In this document: piece after piece, positions 17,535 to 26,853 of the stretch
Position numbering within the stretch: the stretch's first letter is position 1
How the letters are laid out: every line of letters starts with the position of its first letter
Source: Paradesertivirga mongoliensis
Lineage (GTDB): Bacteria > Bacteroidota > Bacteroidia > Sphingobacteriales > Sphingobacteriaceae
Assembly: GCF_024436395.1 (NCBI RefSeq)
Contig: NZ_JAFMZO010000002.1
Location: 310,001 to 374,000 of the forward strand
Direction: 5' to 3'
Length of the DNA: 64,000 nucleotides
Program-made: the position numbers and the translations under genes
Notes under the pieces: model-generated
What the model was told of the DNA's origin: nothing
The model's input: only the letters and a program-made list of their open reading frames with translations
The model's database searches: none

Positions 17535-19091
17535 ATGGAGGATCTTTTTTCAAAAACATATACAAATGATTTCACGACCACCTTCGAAGGGGACGACAGC
17601 GGAGACATTCAACCACGACAAACGCCAGGTATATTTTATTCTAAAGCCATTCCAAGTCCGGTTAAAACACCAACTCTTCTAGCCTGGTCTGACGATCTGG
17701 CAAATGAGCTAAAAATCAAAAAGCCAGACAGTCAGCAAGCGATTGACATTCTGGGAGGAAACCGGCTTGCGGCTTCCATGTTTCCGTATGCGGCGCGCTA
17801 CGGAGGACATCAGTTCGGAAACTGGGCAGGACAACTGGGGGACGGCAGAGCGATCACTCTGGGAGAATGGGAATCAGACGGAAAGTCATGGGAACTGCAG
17901 CTTAAAGGCGCCGGACCCACCGCTTATTCGCGCAGGGCTGATGGAAGAGCAGTTTTGAGATCTTCAGTGAGAGAATACCTGATGAGTGAGGCGATGTTTT
18001 ATCTCGGAGTGCCCACTACAAGAGCACTAAGCCTGGTTAGCACTGGCGAACAGATAGCCAGGGACATGTTTTATAACGGGAATCCCCAGTTTGAACCCGG
18101 AGCTATAGTAATGCGCGTTGCACCAAGCTTCTTACGATTTGGAAATTTTGAAATTTTTGCATCAAAAAATGAGATCTCTAACCTGAAAAAACTTAGCGAA
18201 TGGACGATTGCCAAACACTTTCCTCATATTGCAGGAGATAACAAGATCGTTGACTGGTTAAAAGAGGTGGTGGAGCGAACTGCCAGTATGGTGGTAGAGT
18301 GGCTTCGTGTGGGTTTTGTTCATGGTGTTATGAATACCGACAACATGTCAATCCTGGGGCTTACGATAGACTACGGACCATTTTCATTTCTCGATAATTA
18401 TGATCCTGACTTTACGCCCAACACCACCGATCTCCCGGGCAGAAGATACGCTTACGGAAAACAGGCCTCTGTGGCATACTGGAATCTCGGGTGCCTTGCA
18501 AATGCTATTGCTCCGCTTGTAGACGACACGGGTAAGCTTGTAGAAACCATAGAAAGTTTTGAAGATATCTTCTGGCTGAAATATTATGCAATGATGGGTA
18601 ACAAGCTTGGCCTCGACCGGGTAAATGAAATCGATGTGAACCTCGTTGATGGATTCGAAAAAGTACTTGCAGAGATACAGCCTGATATGACCCTTTTTTA
18701 TCAGCTATTGTCAAATATTCCAGCCGACTTTAAAAATCGGGAAGAAGTGATGACGCATTTTGAAGACAGTTTTTATAGCGAGCCAGACAAGAATGCGACT
18801 GATCATCTCTTTGATCTGATGAACACTTACACAATACGATTGAAAGAGAATAAATGTACAAGAGATGAGTCCAGAAAGAAGATGCAGACTAGTAATCCAA
18901 GATTTATTCTGAGGAATTACCTGCTTCATGAGGCGATTGAGGGCCTTGAAAAAGGCGACAGTACATTATTCTCAAAGTTACAACAAGCCATTAGCGAACC
19001 ATACAGCTCCCTCCACGACGAATTTCTGTCAAAGAGGCCTGATTGGGCAAGCCAGAAACCCGGCTCCTCCATGCTATCCTGTAGCTCCTAA
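17535..19091 (+). CDS. selO: Protein adenylyltransferase SelO (YdiU family)
   Basis: Pseudokinase-fold enzyme that transfers AMP from ATP to protein Ser/Thr/Tyr residues, linked in other bacteria to redox stress. The conserved core is unmistakable: PYAARYGGHQFGNWAGQLGD, QLKGAGPTAYSRRADGRAV, RSSVREYLMSEAM, and the metal/nucleotide segment HGVMNTDNMSILG followed by IDYGPFSFLD. Length (518 residues) is normal. The C-terminus ends in SCSS, the place where eukaryotic SELO carries selenocysteine, so this is the cysteine form. I chose the ATG at 17535; a TTG three codons earlier is the only other near start. A strong terminator follows. Confidence 0.93.
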   Translation: MEDLFSKTYTNDFTTTFEGDDSGDIQPRQTPGIFYSKAIPSPVKTPTLLAWSDDLANELKIKKPDSQQAIDILGGNRLAASMFPYAARYGGHQFGNWAGQLGDGRAITLGEWESDGKSWELQLKGAGPTAYSRRADGRAVLRSSVREYLMSEAMFYLGVPTTRALSLVSTGEQIARDMFYNGNPQFEPGAIVMRVAPSFLRFGNFEIFASKNEISNLKKLSEWTIAKHFPHIAGDNKIVDWLKEVVERTASMVVEWLRVGFVHGVMNTDNMSILGLTIDYGPFSFLDNYDPDFTPNTTDLPGRRYAYGKQASVAYWNLGCLANAIAPLVDDTGKLVETIESFEDIFWLKYYAMMGNKLGLDRVNEIDVNLVDGFEKVLAEIQPDMTLFYQLLSNIPADFKNREEVMTHFEDSFYSEPDKNATDHLFDLMNTYTIRLKENKCTRDESRKKMQTSNPRFILRNYLLHEAIEGLEKGDSTLFSKLQQAISEPYSSLHDEFLSKRPDWASQKPGSSMLSCSS

Positions 19092-19093
19092 AC

Positions 19094-19123
19094 GAGAAAA
19101 GCACCATTATTGGTGCTCTTCTC
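19094..19123 (+). terminator. Terminator hairpin after selO
   Basis: Inverted repeat of 12-bp arms with one mismatch (19094-19105 and 19112-19123, core AGCACC / GGTGCT) around ATTATT, starting 2 bp after the selO stop. There is no long T run on the plus strand, but the stem is strong. Confidence 0.65.
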
Positions 19124-19291
19124 CTTGCATAGGTAGATTGAATAATATATGTTGAACAGTAAGCTGATAGTGTGTTATCTCAGCTTGCTACTGGTTGTTG
19201 CAATTAAGCTATCCAGGTTTATACAGATATTATGCCAATGTTATTATTAAAAGAAAATTATTATTTATTTGCTGTCTAGAGCGAATTAGCA

Positions 19292-20257
19292 TCACACTTC
19301 CAATACGATTTTGCCGATATGCTCGCTGCTTTCCATAGTAGTATGTGCCTGCGATGCCTGATCTAATGAGAACCTACGATAGATGACCGGCTTAAAAATT
19401 CCAGTTTCAATAAGCGGCCAAACATGATGAAAGACCTCGGACGCAAGCTGCGCTTTGAACTTTAAGTCTCTGGCGCGCAATGTACTTCCCGTTATGCTTA
19501 GTCGCTTTTGCATAATTGTAAAAACGTTCGCCTGAAGGGATGAATCCTTAGAGTTGATAAATACGAGTCGGCCTTCAGGCCGTAGCACTTTGATATTTTT
19601 AGGGGTGTAGTCCCCTCCTATCATATCCAGAATTACATCAATGCCCACATCCTGCAATATGTCTGAAAAATCTGCCTGTTTATAATTAACGCATATAGCA
19701 GCCCCCAGCTCTAAACAAGCCCTGCATTTCGCATCGGTGCCGGCGGTTGCATAGACGTTGCTACCAAAAGCCTTTGCTAATTGGATAGCGGTAGTTCCAA
19801 TACCACTGCTGCCGCCATGTACCAGGAAATTCTCTCCCGCCTTTAAACCGCCGCGCTGAAACAGATTATGCCAGACTGTAAATACTGTCTCGGGGAGAGA
19901 ACTTGCCTCGGCAAAACTTAAACCTGCCGGAATTGGAAGAACAGAACCTTCGTCTATTGCCACGTACTCGGCGTAGCCGCCTCCCGCTAACAAAGCACAG
20001 ATTTTATCGCCCGGCATCCACCTTTTAACATTCGAACCGCATCTTTCTATTATTCCGGCAACTTCCATTCCTGGTATTTCGGCAGATACACCCGGAGGAA
20101 CCGGATACTTACCCTGGCGTTGAAGAATGTCGAGACGATTAATCCCGGCGGCTTTAACCCGGATCAATACCTCATTATCAGAAAATTCAGGGACGGGCCT
20201 TTCGACCAATTTTAATACATCGGCATCGCCTGCGGTAGTAATTACAATTGCCTTCAT
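19292..20257 (-). CDS. Quinone oxidoreductase-like NAD(P)H-dependent oxidoreductase (MDR family)
   Basis: Cytoplasmic medium-chain reductase of 321 residues from the start chosen at 20257 (MKAIVITTAGDADVL). A longer frame beginning at 20326 adds an unrelated hydrophobic leader. It has the zinc-free quinone reductase signature: VKAAGINRLDILQRQGKYP, EIPGMEVAGII, and the NADPH Rossmann loop VHGGSSGIGTTAIQLAKAFG. No catalytic zinc ligand set is present (no CxxCGTD motif). This class reduces quinones or enones; PIG3/TP53I3-like members are closest in pattern. Neighbours do not indicate a pathway. Confidence 0.85.
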   Translation of the reverse strand: MKAIVITTAGDADVLKLVERPVPEFSDNEVLIRVKAAGINRLDILQRQGKYPVPPGVSAEIPGMEVAGIIERCGSNVKRWMPGDKICALLAGGGYAEYVAIDEGSVLPIPAGLSFAEASSLPETVFTVWHNLFQRGGLKAGENFLVHGGSSGIGTTAIQLAKAFGSNVYATAGTDAKCRACLELGAAICVNYKQADFSDILQDVGIDVILDMIGGDYTPKNIKVLRPEGRLVFINSKDSSLQANVFTIMQKRLSITGSTLRARDLKFKAQLASEVFHHVWPLIETGIFKPVIYRRFSLDQASQAHTTMESSEHIGKIVLEV

Positions 20258-20439
20258 ATGGCAAGATATGTACTTAATTGTAAATATGCAGCTGCAGATC
20301 GATAAGCTGAACATCAAATCAACCACAAGGCGCTGGCTCGTTACAGCAAGGCTATAACTTGGTCAAGGCAGGCTGGAGGTATACCCATCCTACGTTCATC
20401 CTACGTATTTCTTACGCTTAGAGTATGGTAATCCCTTGC

Positions 20440-22269
20440 TTAATTAGCTGCCGTTGCGAGATGACCATCACCCTCTGCAATGGCCGAATATATGGCGTCC
20501 TGGATTCTTGGGCGAATCCTCATAGAGTTTAACTTACTGCTTGCAGATGGATAAACCCGGTTCGATAAAAATACATAAACTAATTTATGTTTCGGATCAA
20601 CCCAAACGCAGGTACCAGTATAACCGGTATGGCCGTAAGTTTCCGGAGAAGCCAGTTTTGAAGGATAACTAACACCATTACCACGATCAAATCCGTAACC
20701 TCTGCGACTTACGTCAGATTGCTTTTTGGTAAATAGTTCAACCGTTTCCGGCTTGAAATATTGAACCCCGCCGTAAGTTCCGCCGTTGAGCAGCATTTGA
20801 TTAAGGATTGCGAGATCGTTAGCGCTGGCAAACAAACCTGCATGCCCTGATACGCCGTCTACTAAAGACGCACCGGAGTCGTGAACGTATCCATGCAGTA
20901 ACGTTTTACGAAAATAAGTATCACGTTCTGTGGGCACAATTTTATCTTTATCAAAACGTCTTCTTGGATTGAAACCGGCAGTTGCCATTCCAAGAGGTTT
21001 GTAAAATTCGTCGATAACAACTTTATCCAGAGGCTTTTTTGCCTGATGCTCGATGATTTCTTTCATCATATACATGCTGATATCGCTGTATACGTACTTT
21101 CCGCGGGTTGGGAGCGGAGTGCGAAGCATTTTAGGCAGCATCACATCTTCATAGTAATTTCTTCTCACGTAATAGTTATCTGCCACCTTTACAGGATAAA
21201 AGAAAGACGAATCACTACTGCGGTCGGTGCTGCGAAGGCCACCCGCGAAATCCAGATTCACGAACCCGGCTTCATGAAGCATCACCTCACGTACCGGAAT
21301 ATGGCTTTTGTTTGTATTTCTAGCCTCGGGAAGATATGTACCAATGCCGTAATCCAGATTAAGTTTCTGCTGCTCGTATAATTTCATTGCGGCAACTGTA
21401 GTGGCTGCAACTTTAGTTACCGAAGCAACATCATAAATATCATTAACCTTTGTTTCAATATCGTCGCCGTAGGTATGCGTACCATAAGCTTTGTTAAAGA
21501 TCACATGACCATCTTTCACCACCATTACCACTGCGCTTGGAGTAGCACGTTCGCGGATAGCTTCTTCAACGATATCATCAATACGATTTAGTTTTGATGA
21601 TTGGAGTCCCACTTCCTCGGGAACCGAATATTTTAAACGGATTTTAGAGGTTGAGTAACCCGAACCTGCAGGGAACTTCGGACTGATATTCTGAGTTAAC
21701 CTATTTTGAATGGCTATGCCCCCAAATACAACTTGTGCAGAATAAACCGCAGCAGAAGCAGTTTGAGAAGGGTTCCAAAGTATCGGAAAATTGAAAGCGT
21801 CAAATCGCTGCAAAGCGGTTGAATTACCAAAACCGGCTATTATTATTTCTTTGGTTTTTTGATTCTCTTGTATAAAGTTAAGCAGCTCGGGGGTATAGGC
21901 AGTTTCTGCCGTTACTTGTAAGATGATAGTACTGAAAGCAGCCAGATCATTTTTGGTTAAACCACCAAAACTAAAGGTTCTGATAGGAGCATAATTGCGC
22001 AGCATATTATTAAACTCGGCGCTATATGCATATCCGGTATTAACGCTGGCCACCTTCCGGTAGGCCAGATCTTTAAAAGGTAAGATCTGAGAATGATTGT
22101 TTAACAGTACAGCGGCCCGCTGAAATTCGGCGTGACCAGAAAGTTCGGCCACTATACTTTCTTCCTTAACCCGGTGGTTAAAGCTTCCTAAAATAATTGC
22201 CAGTAAAAGTATAGTCGCTGTATAAAGATTCTGAAATCTTAATTTTTTAATTTTTAAATTCCCCTTCAC
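20440..22269 (-). CDS. Fusion of a GH3 C-terminal-like domain with a beta-lactamase-type serine hydrolase
   Basis: Exported or membrane-anchored protein of 609 residues with an N-terminal hydrophobic segment (ATILLLAIILGSF). Residues about 45-190 (AAVLLNNHSQILPFKDL, IIIAGFGNSTALQRFD) resemble the C-terminal domain of glycoside hydrolase family 3. Residues about 225-590 form a serine-hydrolase/beta-lactamase domain with the SxxK motif in DVASVTKVAAT, a YSD in place of YxN, and a late HTG motif (YGHTGYTGT). Longer GH3-beta-lactamase fusions are known in this phylum; here the GH3 catalytic barrel is missing. The start is GTG because no ATG occurs until about residue 88. Substrate unknown; peptidoglycan recycling or a D-amino peptidase role is possible. 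Confidence 0.75.
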   Translation of the reverse strand: MKGNLKIKKLRFQNLYTATILLLAIILGSFNHRVKEESIVAELSGHAEFQRAAVLLNNHSQILPFKDLAYRKVASVNTGYAYSAEFNNMLRNYAPIRTFSFGGLTKNDLAAFSTIILQVTAETAYTPELLNFIQENQKTKEIIIAGFGNSTALQRFDAFNFPILWNPSQTASAAVYSAQVVFGGIAIQNRLTQNISPKFPAGSGYSTSKIRLKYSVPEEVGLQSSKLNRIDDIVEEAIRERATPSAVVMVVKDGHVIFNKAYGTHTYGDDIETKVNDIYDVASVTKVAATTVAAMKLYEQQKLNLDYGIGTYLPEARNTNKSHIPVREVMLHEAGFVNLDFAGGLRSTDRSSDSSFFYPVKVADNYYVRRNYYEDVMLPKMLRTPLPTRGKYVYSDISMYMMKEIIEHQAKKPLDKVVIDEFYKPLGMATAGFNPRRRFDKDKIVPTERDTYFRKTLLHGYVHDSGASLVDGVSGHAGLFASANDLAILNQMLLNGGTYGGVQYFKPETVELFTKKQSDVSRRGYGFDRGNGVSYPSKLASPETYGHTGYTGTCVWVDPKHKLVYVFLSNRVYPSASSKLNSMRIRPRIQDAIYSAIAEGDGHLATAAN

Positions 22270-22500
22270 TATCCCTGAGTTAAACGTTAATTGGCATCCT
22301 TATACTTAAAAATCAGGATGTTGGTTACTAAAAAGATTCCCCTTTTCTCTGTTGAATGTCAGCTTTGCGATGCTGTGTAATGATTCAACGCTTATATAGA
22401 ATAATTATTCTGGCAATAGTTTAAATAAGCGCCTCGATTTTGAAAAAAAGTCTTTGGCTTAGAATTTGTATTATTTCGGGCACACATTAATCCATTACAG

Positions 22501-23592
22501 ATGAAAAGCTTAACTTATATTATCATACTATTCTCCTGTTTGTCCCTTTCTGAACAAAGCGTAGCCAAACAGGGTTCGAACATCAATAACGAACAATATC
22601 AACGCATTGAGAAGGCTATCGCTGATTATGAAAAATTAAAGGAAAAAAACCAATGGAGTACTATTTCTTTGGGCCAGTCGGCATTAAAGGTAAACGACCA
22701 GTCGCCCGCGATTAAAGAAATAAAACAACGTCTGGAAGTACTCGGCGACTTCAGAGCACTTAGCAACACCGACGTTTACAATCAACGTTTCGAAGCAGCC
22801 GTTAAACGTTTCCAGGCAAGACATGGATTGGAGGAAACCGGGATAATAAATGCCGAATTTGTAAAGGCATTGAACGTGCCTCTCGAAACTCGAATCAACC
22901 AATTAAGGGTAAATCTCGACCGCATTCGCAAAGAAAACATTGAAAATACCGGACGACATATCGTTGCAAACATACCCGAGTATAAACTTCGGGTGTATGA
23001 AGGCGAACGGGAAGTTCTATCGATGGACATTGTAGTTGGTAAAACCACCAATAAAACTGTTGTTTTTAAAGACATGATGAACCAGATAGTATTTAGCCCC
23101 TACTGGAACATCCCCGAAAGCATCGTAAAGAACGAGATCCTTCCGGCGATGAAGAAAAATTCCAGGTATCTTCAAAACAACCGAATGGAGATTATCGGTA
23201 CAAAAAATGGCTTGCCAGATATCCGTCAAAAGCCCGGACCAAAAAACTCGCTGGGAAAAGTGAAGTTTCTGTTTCCCAACAAATACAATATTTATTTCCA
23301 CGACACTCCGGCTAAGACATTATTTTCGCGCAGGACCAGAGCATTTAGTCATGGATGCATCCGATTGAGCCAGCCATTTGAACTAGCAAAATACCTGTTA
23401 AAAGATGACCCTAAATGGAACGATGCTGCTATTCACAGCGCTATGAACGCGGGTACAGAACGCTATGTAACGCTTAAATCTCCTGTGCCTGTGTCTATAA
23501 GTTATTATACCGCATGGGTTGATCCGTCCGGAGACGTGCACTTTAGAGAAGATATCTACGGGAAAGATGGAAATCTGGCGAAAGTCGATTAA
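22501..23592 (+). CDS. L,D-transpeptidase (YkuD) with peptidoglycan-binding domain
   Basis: Exported peptidoglycan cross-linking enzyme of 363 residues. It has a signal peptide (MKSLTYIIILFSCLSLSEQ), a PG_binding_1 domain at about 60-125 (DQSPAIKEIKQRLEVLGD, AVKRFQARHGLEETG) and a YkuD catalytic domain at about 152-310. The catalytic cysteine is Cys286 in SHGCIRLS, with the upstream motif NIYFHDTP. It probably makes 3-3 cross-links or attaches proteins to peptidoglycan in the periplasm. A larger paralogue with the same core sits at 30178. A very strong hairpin terminator follows the gene. Confidence 0.9.
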   Translation: MKSLTYIIILFSCLSLSEQSVAKQGSNINNEQYQRIEKAIADYEKLKEKNQWSTISLGQSALKVNDQSPAIKEIKQRLEVLGDFRALSNTDVYNQRFEAAVKRFQARHGLEETGIINAEFVKALNVPLETRINQLRVNLDRIRKENIENTGRHIVANIPEYKLRVYEGEREVLSMDIVVGKTTNKTVVFKDMMNQIVFSPYWNIPESIVKNEILPAMKKNSRYLQNNRMEIIGTKNGLPDIRQKPGPKNSLGKVKFLFPNKYNIYFHDTPAKTLFSRRTRAFSHGCIRLSQPFELAKYLLKDDPKWNDAAIHSAMNAGTERYVTLKSPVPVSISYYTAWVDPSGDVHFREDIYGKDGNLAKVD

Positions 23593-23604
23593 ACTTTCTA
23601 TCGA

Positions 23605-23642
23605 TTAAACTTTCCAAAAGTTGGAACTTTTGGAAAGTTTAA
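23605..23642. terminator. Bidirectional terminator with 18-bp perfect arms
   Basis: TTAAACTTTCCAAAAGTT (23605-23622) is perfectly repeated in inverted form at 23625-23642 around a GG centre. It lies between the convergent ends of the L,D-transpeptidase gene (23592) and the propeller lipoprotein gene (23680), so it can serve both. Confidence 0.75.
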
Positions 23643-23679
23643 CACGTTGAGTGTTAATAGCGGCATACGCCCTCAATTT

Positions 23680-24660
23680 CTATTTTACGGCTTCAAGAAT
23701 TCCTCTTGCATTTTCTACATGAAGCTTGCTCACATCTAGTCCGTCTAAAACGATCACTCCTTGTAAGGAGGAAAATTTATCAGCATCCTGTTTCCATGAC
23801 CAAACCATTTTGCCTTCAGGAGAAAATTCGAGCAACTGATTACCACTGGTTCCAAACTTCGGACCATGTCCCTGCCAGTTTGTAACCAGGTAATTGCCGT
23901 TCTTTAAAATCTGAAAACCGGAAAAGAAGTTAGGTTTCACGTCCTCCGTGCCGGTAAAAGTGGCAACAGGTTTTCCGTCTGCAGCAAACACCTGAAAATT
24001 TTTGGCATAACCCGTGCTCACAACGGTGTGCCCGTTTGCAAGCCTCAAGGCTTGCCAGATATGTGGCTTTGCAGGCGGACCGGCAACTTTAGCCTGCCAG
24101 ATAATTTCTCCCTTATCGTTCCCTTCAAAAACCAGATCGTCAGCAGTAACAAGAAAAGTTCCTTTTACGGTTTCCCTGATGCAGCGTACATAAGTAAAGC
24201 CAGGATAAACGATTAAGCGTTGCGCCGCACCCTGATTGTTAGTTTCTACTAAAACAATACCTTTATTTCCTTGCCAATCGGCCCCGGCAAGCAAAGTATT
24301 TCCGTTGCGTAACCTCCTCGCTGTTTGAGTGCCCGGAAATGCTGTAAGTTCTGATACTTTAGCTCCGGTAGCGATATCGCGCTCTTCAAATCCGGTACCG
24401 GTACCAATAAGTACCCTTCCCTTTCCTACCAACTGCAGATCACGGCCGGCGGGCACTGGTACAAACCAATTCTTATCAGAATTATTTAAATCAACATAAC
24501 TTAACTGTGAAAGCCCTTCGTCGCGAAGAATTAATTTGCGCGAGTTGGCTGAAGCGGGGGTTTTAAGCGCAGTGCAGGCCGATACGAGAACGCAGAAACC
24601 TGTTAGTATTAAAAGCGACAGTATTAGAAAGGATCTACGATTTTTAATTGAGATATACAT
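23680..24660 (-). CDS. Beta-propeller (PQQ/WD40-like) lipoprotein
   Basis: Exported lipoprotein of 326 residues. A hydrophobic leader ends in LVSAC with the lipidated cysteine near position 29. The rest consists of repeated blades of about 40 residues with the pattern NGNTLLAG, NGHTVVSTG, NGNYLVTNWQG and ending EGKMVWSWKQ, which resembles arylsulfotransferase or PQQ-like propellers. No catalytic residues can be named, and the fold is often used for binding. A family of hypothetical lipoproteins with this layout is frequent in Bacteroidota. It is convergent with the L,D-transpeptidase gene. Confidence 0.7.
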   Translation of the reverse strand: MYISIKNRRSFLILSLLILTGFCVLVSACTALKTPASANSRKLILRDEGLSQLSYVDLNNSDKNWFVPVPAGRDLQLVGKGRVLIGTGTGFEERDIATGAKVSELTAFPGTQTARRLRNGNTLLAGADWQGNKGIVLVETNNQGAAQRLIVYPGFTYVRCIRETVKGTFLVTADDLVFEGNDKGEIIWQAKVAGPPAKPHIWQALRLANGHTVVSTGYAKNFQVFAADGKPVATFTGTEDVKPNFFSGFQILKNGNYLVTNWQGHGPKFGTSGNQLLEFSPEGKMVWSWKQDADKFSSLQGVIVLDGLDVSKLHVENARGILEAVK

Positions 24661-24790
24661 GATGCTAATTTACACGATAAAAGTAATGGTCATGGATGAT
24701 TAATGGTAATGTTACTGAAATTTCATAGCGACACCACGCGATATTAAAGATTTTTACCCAAAATCCCATTTCAAACCATTTTTATCGTTA

Positions 24791-24812
24791 AGGGTTAGCA
24801 TATTCTAACCCT
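24791..24812 (+). promoter_or_regulatory. Hairpin just upstream of the barrel gene start
   Basis: Perfect 8-bp inverted repeat AGGGTTAG (24791-24798) / CTAACCCT (24805-24812) around CATATT. It ends 7 bp before the ATG at 24820, where it would cover the ribosome binding area in mRNA, or could be a repressor operator. Confidence 0.5.
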
Positions 24813-24819
24813 CTGGTTC

Positions 24820-25431
24820 ATGAAACATTTTCTGGTATTATTAATAGCTTCTTTGGTTACCTGCTCCACACATGCGCAATTCCGGCCGGACCGTAGGCCT
24901 GATGTAGGTTTTGGCTTAAAGGCCGGAGTAAGCGTCAGCAATATGAACTTAAATAAGGGGTATCCCGCACCAGCGGAGAACATTGAACCATCTTGGAAAA
25001 CAGGCTTTGTATTAGGATTTGTAATGGACGTACCAGTATATGGAAACCTTAGACTGCAACCTGAATATCTTTACTTACAAACTAATGGGGAAAATACAGC
25101 TAATGGGGCGGCTTATTCTTTTAGTTATCTCTCCTTGCCTGTATTGTTTAAATACCCTTTGTTAGGCCGGGTTTCATTGATGGCCGGGCCCCAGTTTGAC
25201 CTGTTGATTAAGGCTGATGAACGTTTGGATGGAAATAATTCTGTGATAACCCATGATACTGAAGAGCGAAGTATCGCTGCCGTTGCCGGGATGGATTTCA
25301 GCCTGAACTCATTACTAAGTCTCAATGCGAGGTATTTGCATGGCTTTAACCATATCGGGCTTGGTCAGCGTTCGAACGTTACCGAGTTTAAGTTTGAAAC
25401 TATACAAGTATCAGCCTTGCTAAAGTTCTAA
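24820..25431 (+). CDS. PorT-type outer-membrane beta-barrel protein
   Basis: Outer-membrane protein of 203 residues with a signal peptide (MKHFLVLLIASLVTCSTHAQ) followed by an 8-strand-like barrel of alternating residues, for example FGLKAGVSVSNMNL, YGNLRLQPEYLYLQ, SFSYLSLPVLFKYPL and a C-terminal strand VSALLKF ending in phenylalanine. This matches the PorT / outer-membrane beta-barrel family common in Bacteroidota. Family members range from T9SS PorT to unknown porin-like proteins, and this one sits away from secretion genes. It overlaps the convergent EEP-family gene by 4 bp. A small hairpin precedes its start. Confidence 0.8.
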   Translation: MKHFLVLLIASLVTCSTHAQFRPDRRPDVGFGLKAGVSVSNMNLNKGYPAPAENIEPSWKTGFVLGFVMDVPVYGNLRLQPEYLYLQTNGENTANGAAYSFSYLSLPVLFKYPLLGRVSLMAGPQFDLLIKADERLDGNNSVITHDTEERSIAAVAGMDFSLNSLLSLNARYLHGFNHIGLGQRSNVTEFKFETIQVSALLKF

Positions 25432-26492
25432 GCAGTTTTCTTTAGCTTCTTCTCTTCTGCAAGTTTCTTCTCGTCTTCATCGGCCTCGGGCTCCTTCTGT
25501 TCATGCGAAGCTACTTTTTCATACTGGAGTTTCACATACATCGGGAAGTGATCTGAGCCTGCTGCATCTAATTTGGTGATATCAACCAGTTTGAAATCGG
25601 TTGAACAAAACACATGGTCAAGCGGGAATCTTAAAAAGATATGCTGTGCATGAAAAGTATTAAAAAAACCCCTTCCCTTCCGGGGATCGAGCAATCCGCT
25701 CACTTTACAAAAAAGAGATGTTGTGTAGCTCCAGGCCACATCGTTCAAGTCCCCCATCACGATAACCGGCAATTCATTATCTTTAGCTTTATCAGCTATT
25801 AAAAGCAGCTCCTTATCACGCTCTGTGGAACGCGGATTCTCCTGCGGAACGGGAGGTGTGGGATGAACGCAGTATAATTGTATTTTTTGCCCGCAGGGCA
25901 AAACTGCCTTGGTATGTATAGAGGGAATTTCGTTTTCAACAAGAAATTTCACCTCAAAATCCAGAAGTTCATACTTCGAATAAAGAAGCATTCCATACGT
26001 ATTTTCTTGTGGCACCTTAACATGATAAGGGTAGCATTTCTCCAGTTCGGCAGTTTCCCTCTCCCACCAGCTGTCTGTTTCCAATAACAAAACAACATCG
26101 GGGTCGGCGCGGTAAATATTGGTCAGGTATGCCTGCGACTGTTTGTTGTATTGGAAAACGTTTCCTGTCATCAACGCAATGCATTGCTCTGGAAAGTTTT
26201 CTCCCGCACGCTTCAACTCTTTGTTACTTAAGCCTGTGAAGGGATAAACCTGGTAAAACAGGTAACAAATATTAGCGAATAATAGCCCGGCAACAATATA
26301 CAAGGAAGTCTCCGGGCTTATAACGATAAAAAATAGAATACAAAAGAAAAGTGTGATACAAATCAGAAGCTTTTGAAACCGTGGATACTCAAAAACTCTG
26401 AATGCCCAGTAATCATTCCGCACCAGTGGAATGAGCGACATCAAAATAAATAAACAACTTAAAGCTTCAACTACAACTTTTAATTCTGCCAT
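25428..26492 (-). CDS. Endonuclease/exonuclease/phosphatase-family membrane protein
   Basis: Inner-membrane protein of 354 residues. Two or three hydrophobic helices occupy residues 10-90 (LFILMSLIPLV, ILFFIVISPETSLYIVAGLLF). An EEP phosphohydrolase domain follows with the expected acidic and histidine motifs: MTGNVFQYN, VVLLLETDSWW, CVHPTPPVPQEN, VMGDLNDVAW and the final SDHFPMYVKL. The C-terminus is a charged Lys/Glu-rich tail. The substrate could be nucleic acid, phospholipid or a phosphorylated sugar. It is probably co-transcribed with the small protein at 26566 and OsmC, and overlaps the end of the convergent barrel gene. Confidence 0.8.
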   Translation of the reverse strand: MAELKVVVEALSCLFILMSLIPLVRNDYWAFRVFEYPRFQKLLICITLFFCILFFIVISPETSLYIVAGLLFANICYLFYQVYPFTGLSNKELKRAGENFPEQCIALMTGNVFQYNKQSQAYLTNIYRADPDVVLLLETDSWWERETAELEKCYPYHVKVPQENTYGMLLYSKYELLDFEVKFLVENEIPSIHTKAVLPCGQKIQLYCVHPTPPVPQENPRSTERDKELLLIADKAKDNELPVIVMGDLNDVAWSYTTSLFCKVSGLLDPRKGRGFFNTFHAQHIFLRFPLDHVFCSTDFKLVDITKLDAAGSDHFPMYVKLQYEKVASHEQKEPEADEDEKKLAEEKKLKKTA

Positions 26493-26565
26493 TAAAATCC
26501 TTTTCTTTTAATAACAACAAAAGCCGGAATCTGTGTTAAATGGCAACTGCGGACAACCTATTGGC

Positions 26566-26853
26566 CTAGTCAAAATCAATCGATTTAAAATCAACCTGTT
26601 GATTTACAGCTTCGATGATCTGTCTGATCTTTTCTCTTGAACAATGATATTCTGAAGAAGCTTCCATACGCTCGAAAACATCATTAAGATGAATAGCGTA
26701 CTTCAAAGCCTCTTCAGAATCTTTGAAAAGAAGAGTAGTTTTATCCTTCTCTTCATTGGCGCCTTGCGGAGGTGAAGGAATTTTATGGGTATCAAAATCG
26801 GATACTGAGATGCCCTTACAATCATCTCCGGCAGGGGGCAGCTTTATCTCCAT
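26566..26853 (-). CDS. Small hypothetical protein coupled to osmC
   Basis: 95 residues, acidic and soluble, with a predicted helical middle (FKDSEEALKYAIHLNDVFERME) and C-terminal helix EKIRQIIEAVNQQVDFKS. I do not recognise a family. Its ATG overlaps the TAA stop of osmC by one base, the pattern of translational coupling, and the EEP gene follows 73 bp later. The arrangement supports a real gene in a three-gene operon, with function unknown. Confidence 0.6.
   Translation of the reverse strand: MEIKLPPAGDDCKGISVSDFDTHKIPSPPQGANEEKDKTTLLFKDSEEALKYAIHLNDVFERMEASSEYHCSREKIRQIIEAVNQQVDFKSIDFD

Noticed and set aside
20380-20425. Direct repeat CATCCTACGT appearing twice in tandem
   Set aside because: Only two short copies with no third; likely chance or a minor duplication, not an iteron or CRISPR.
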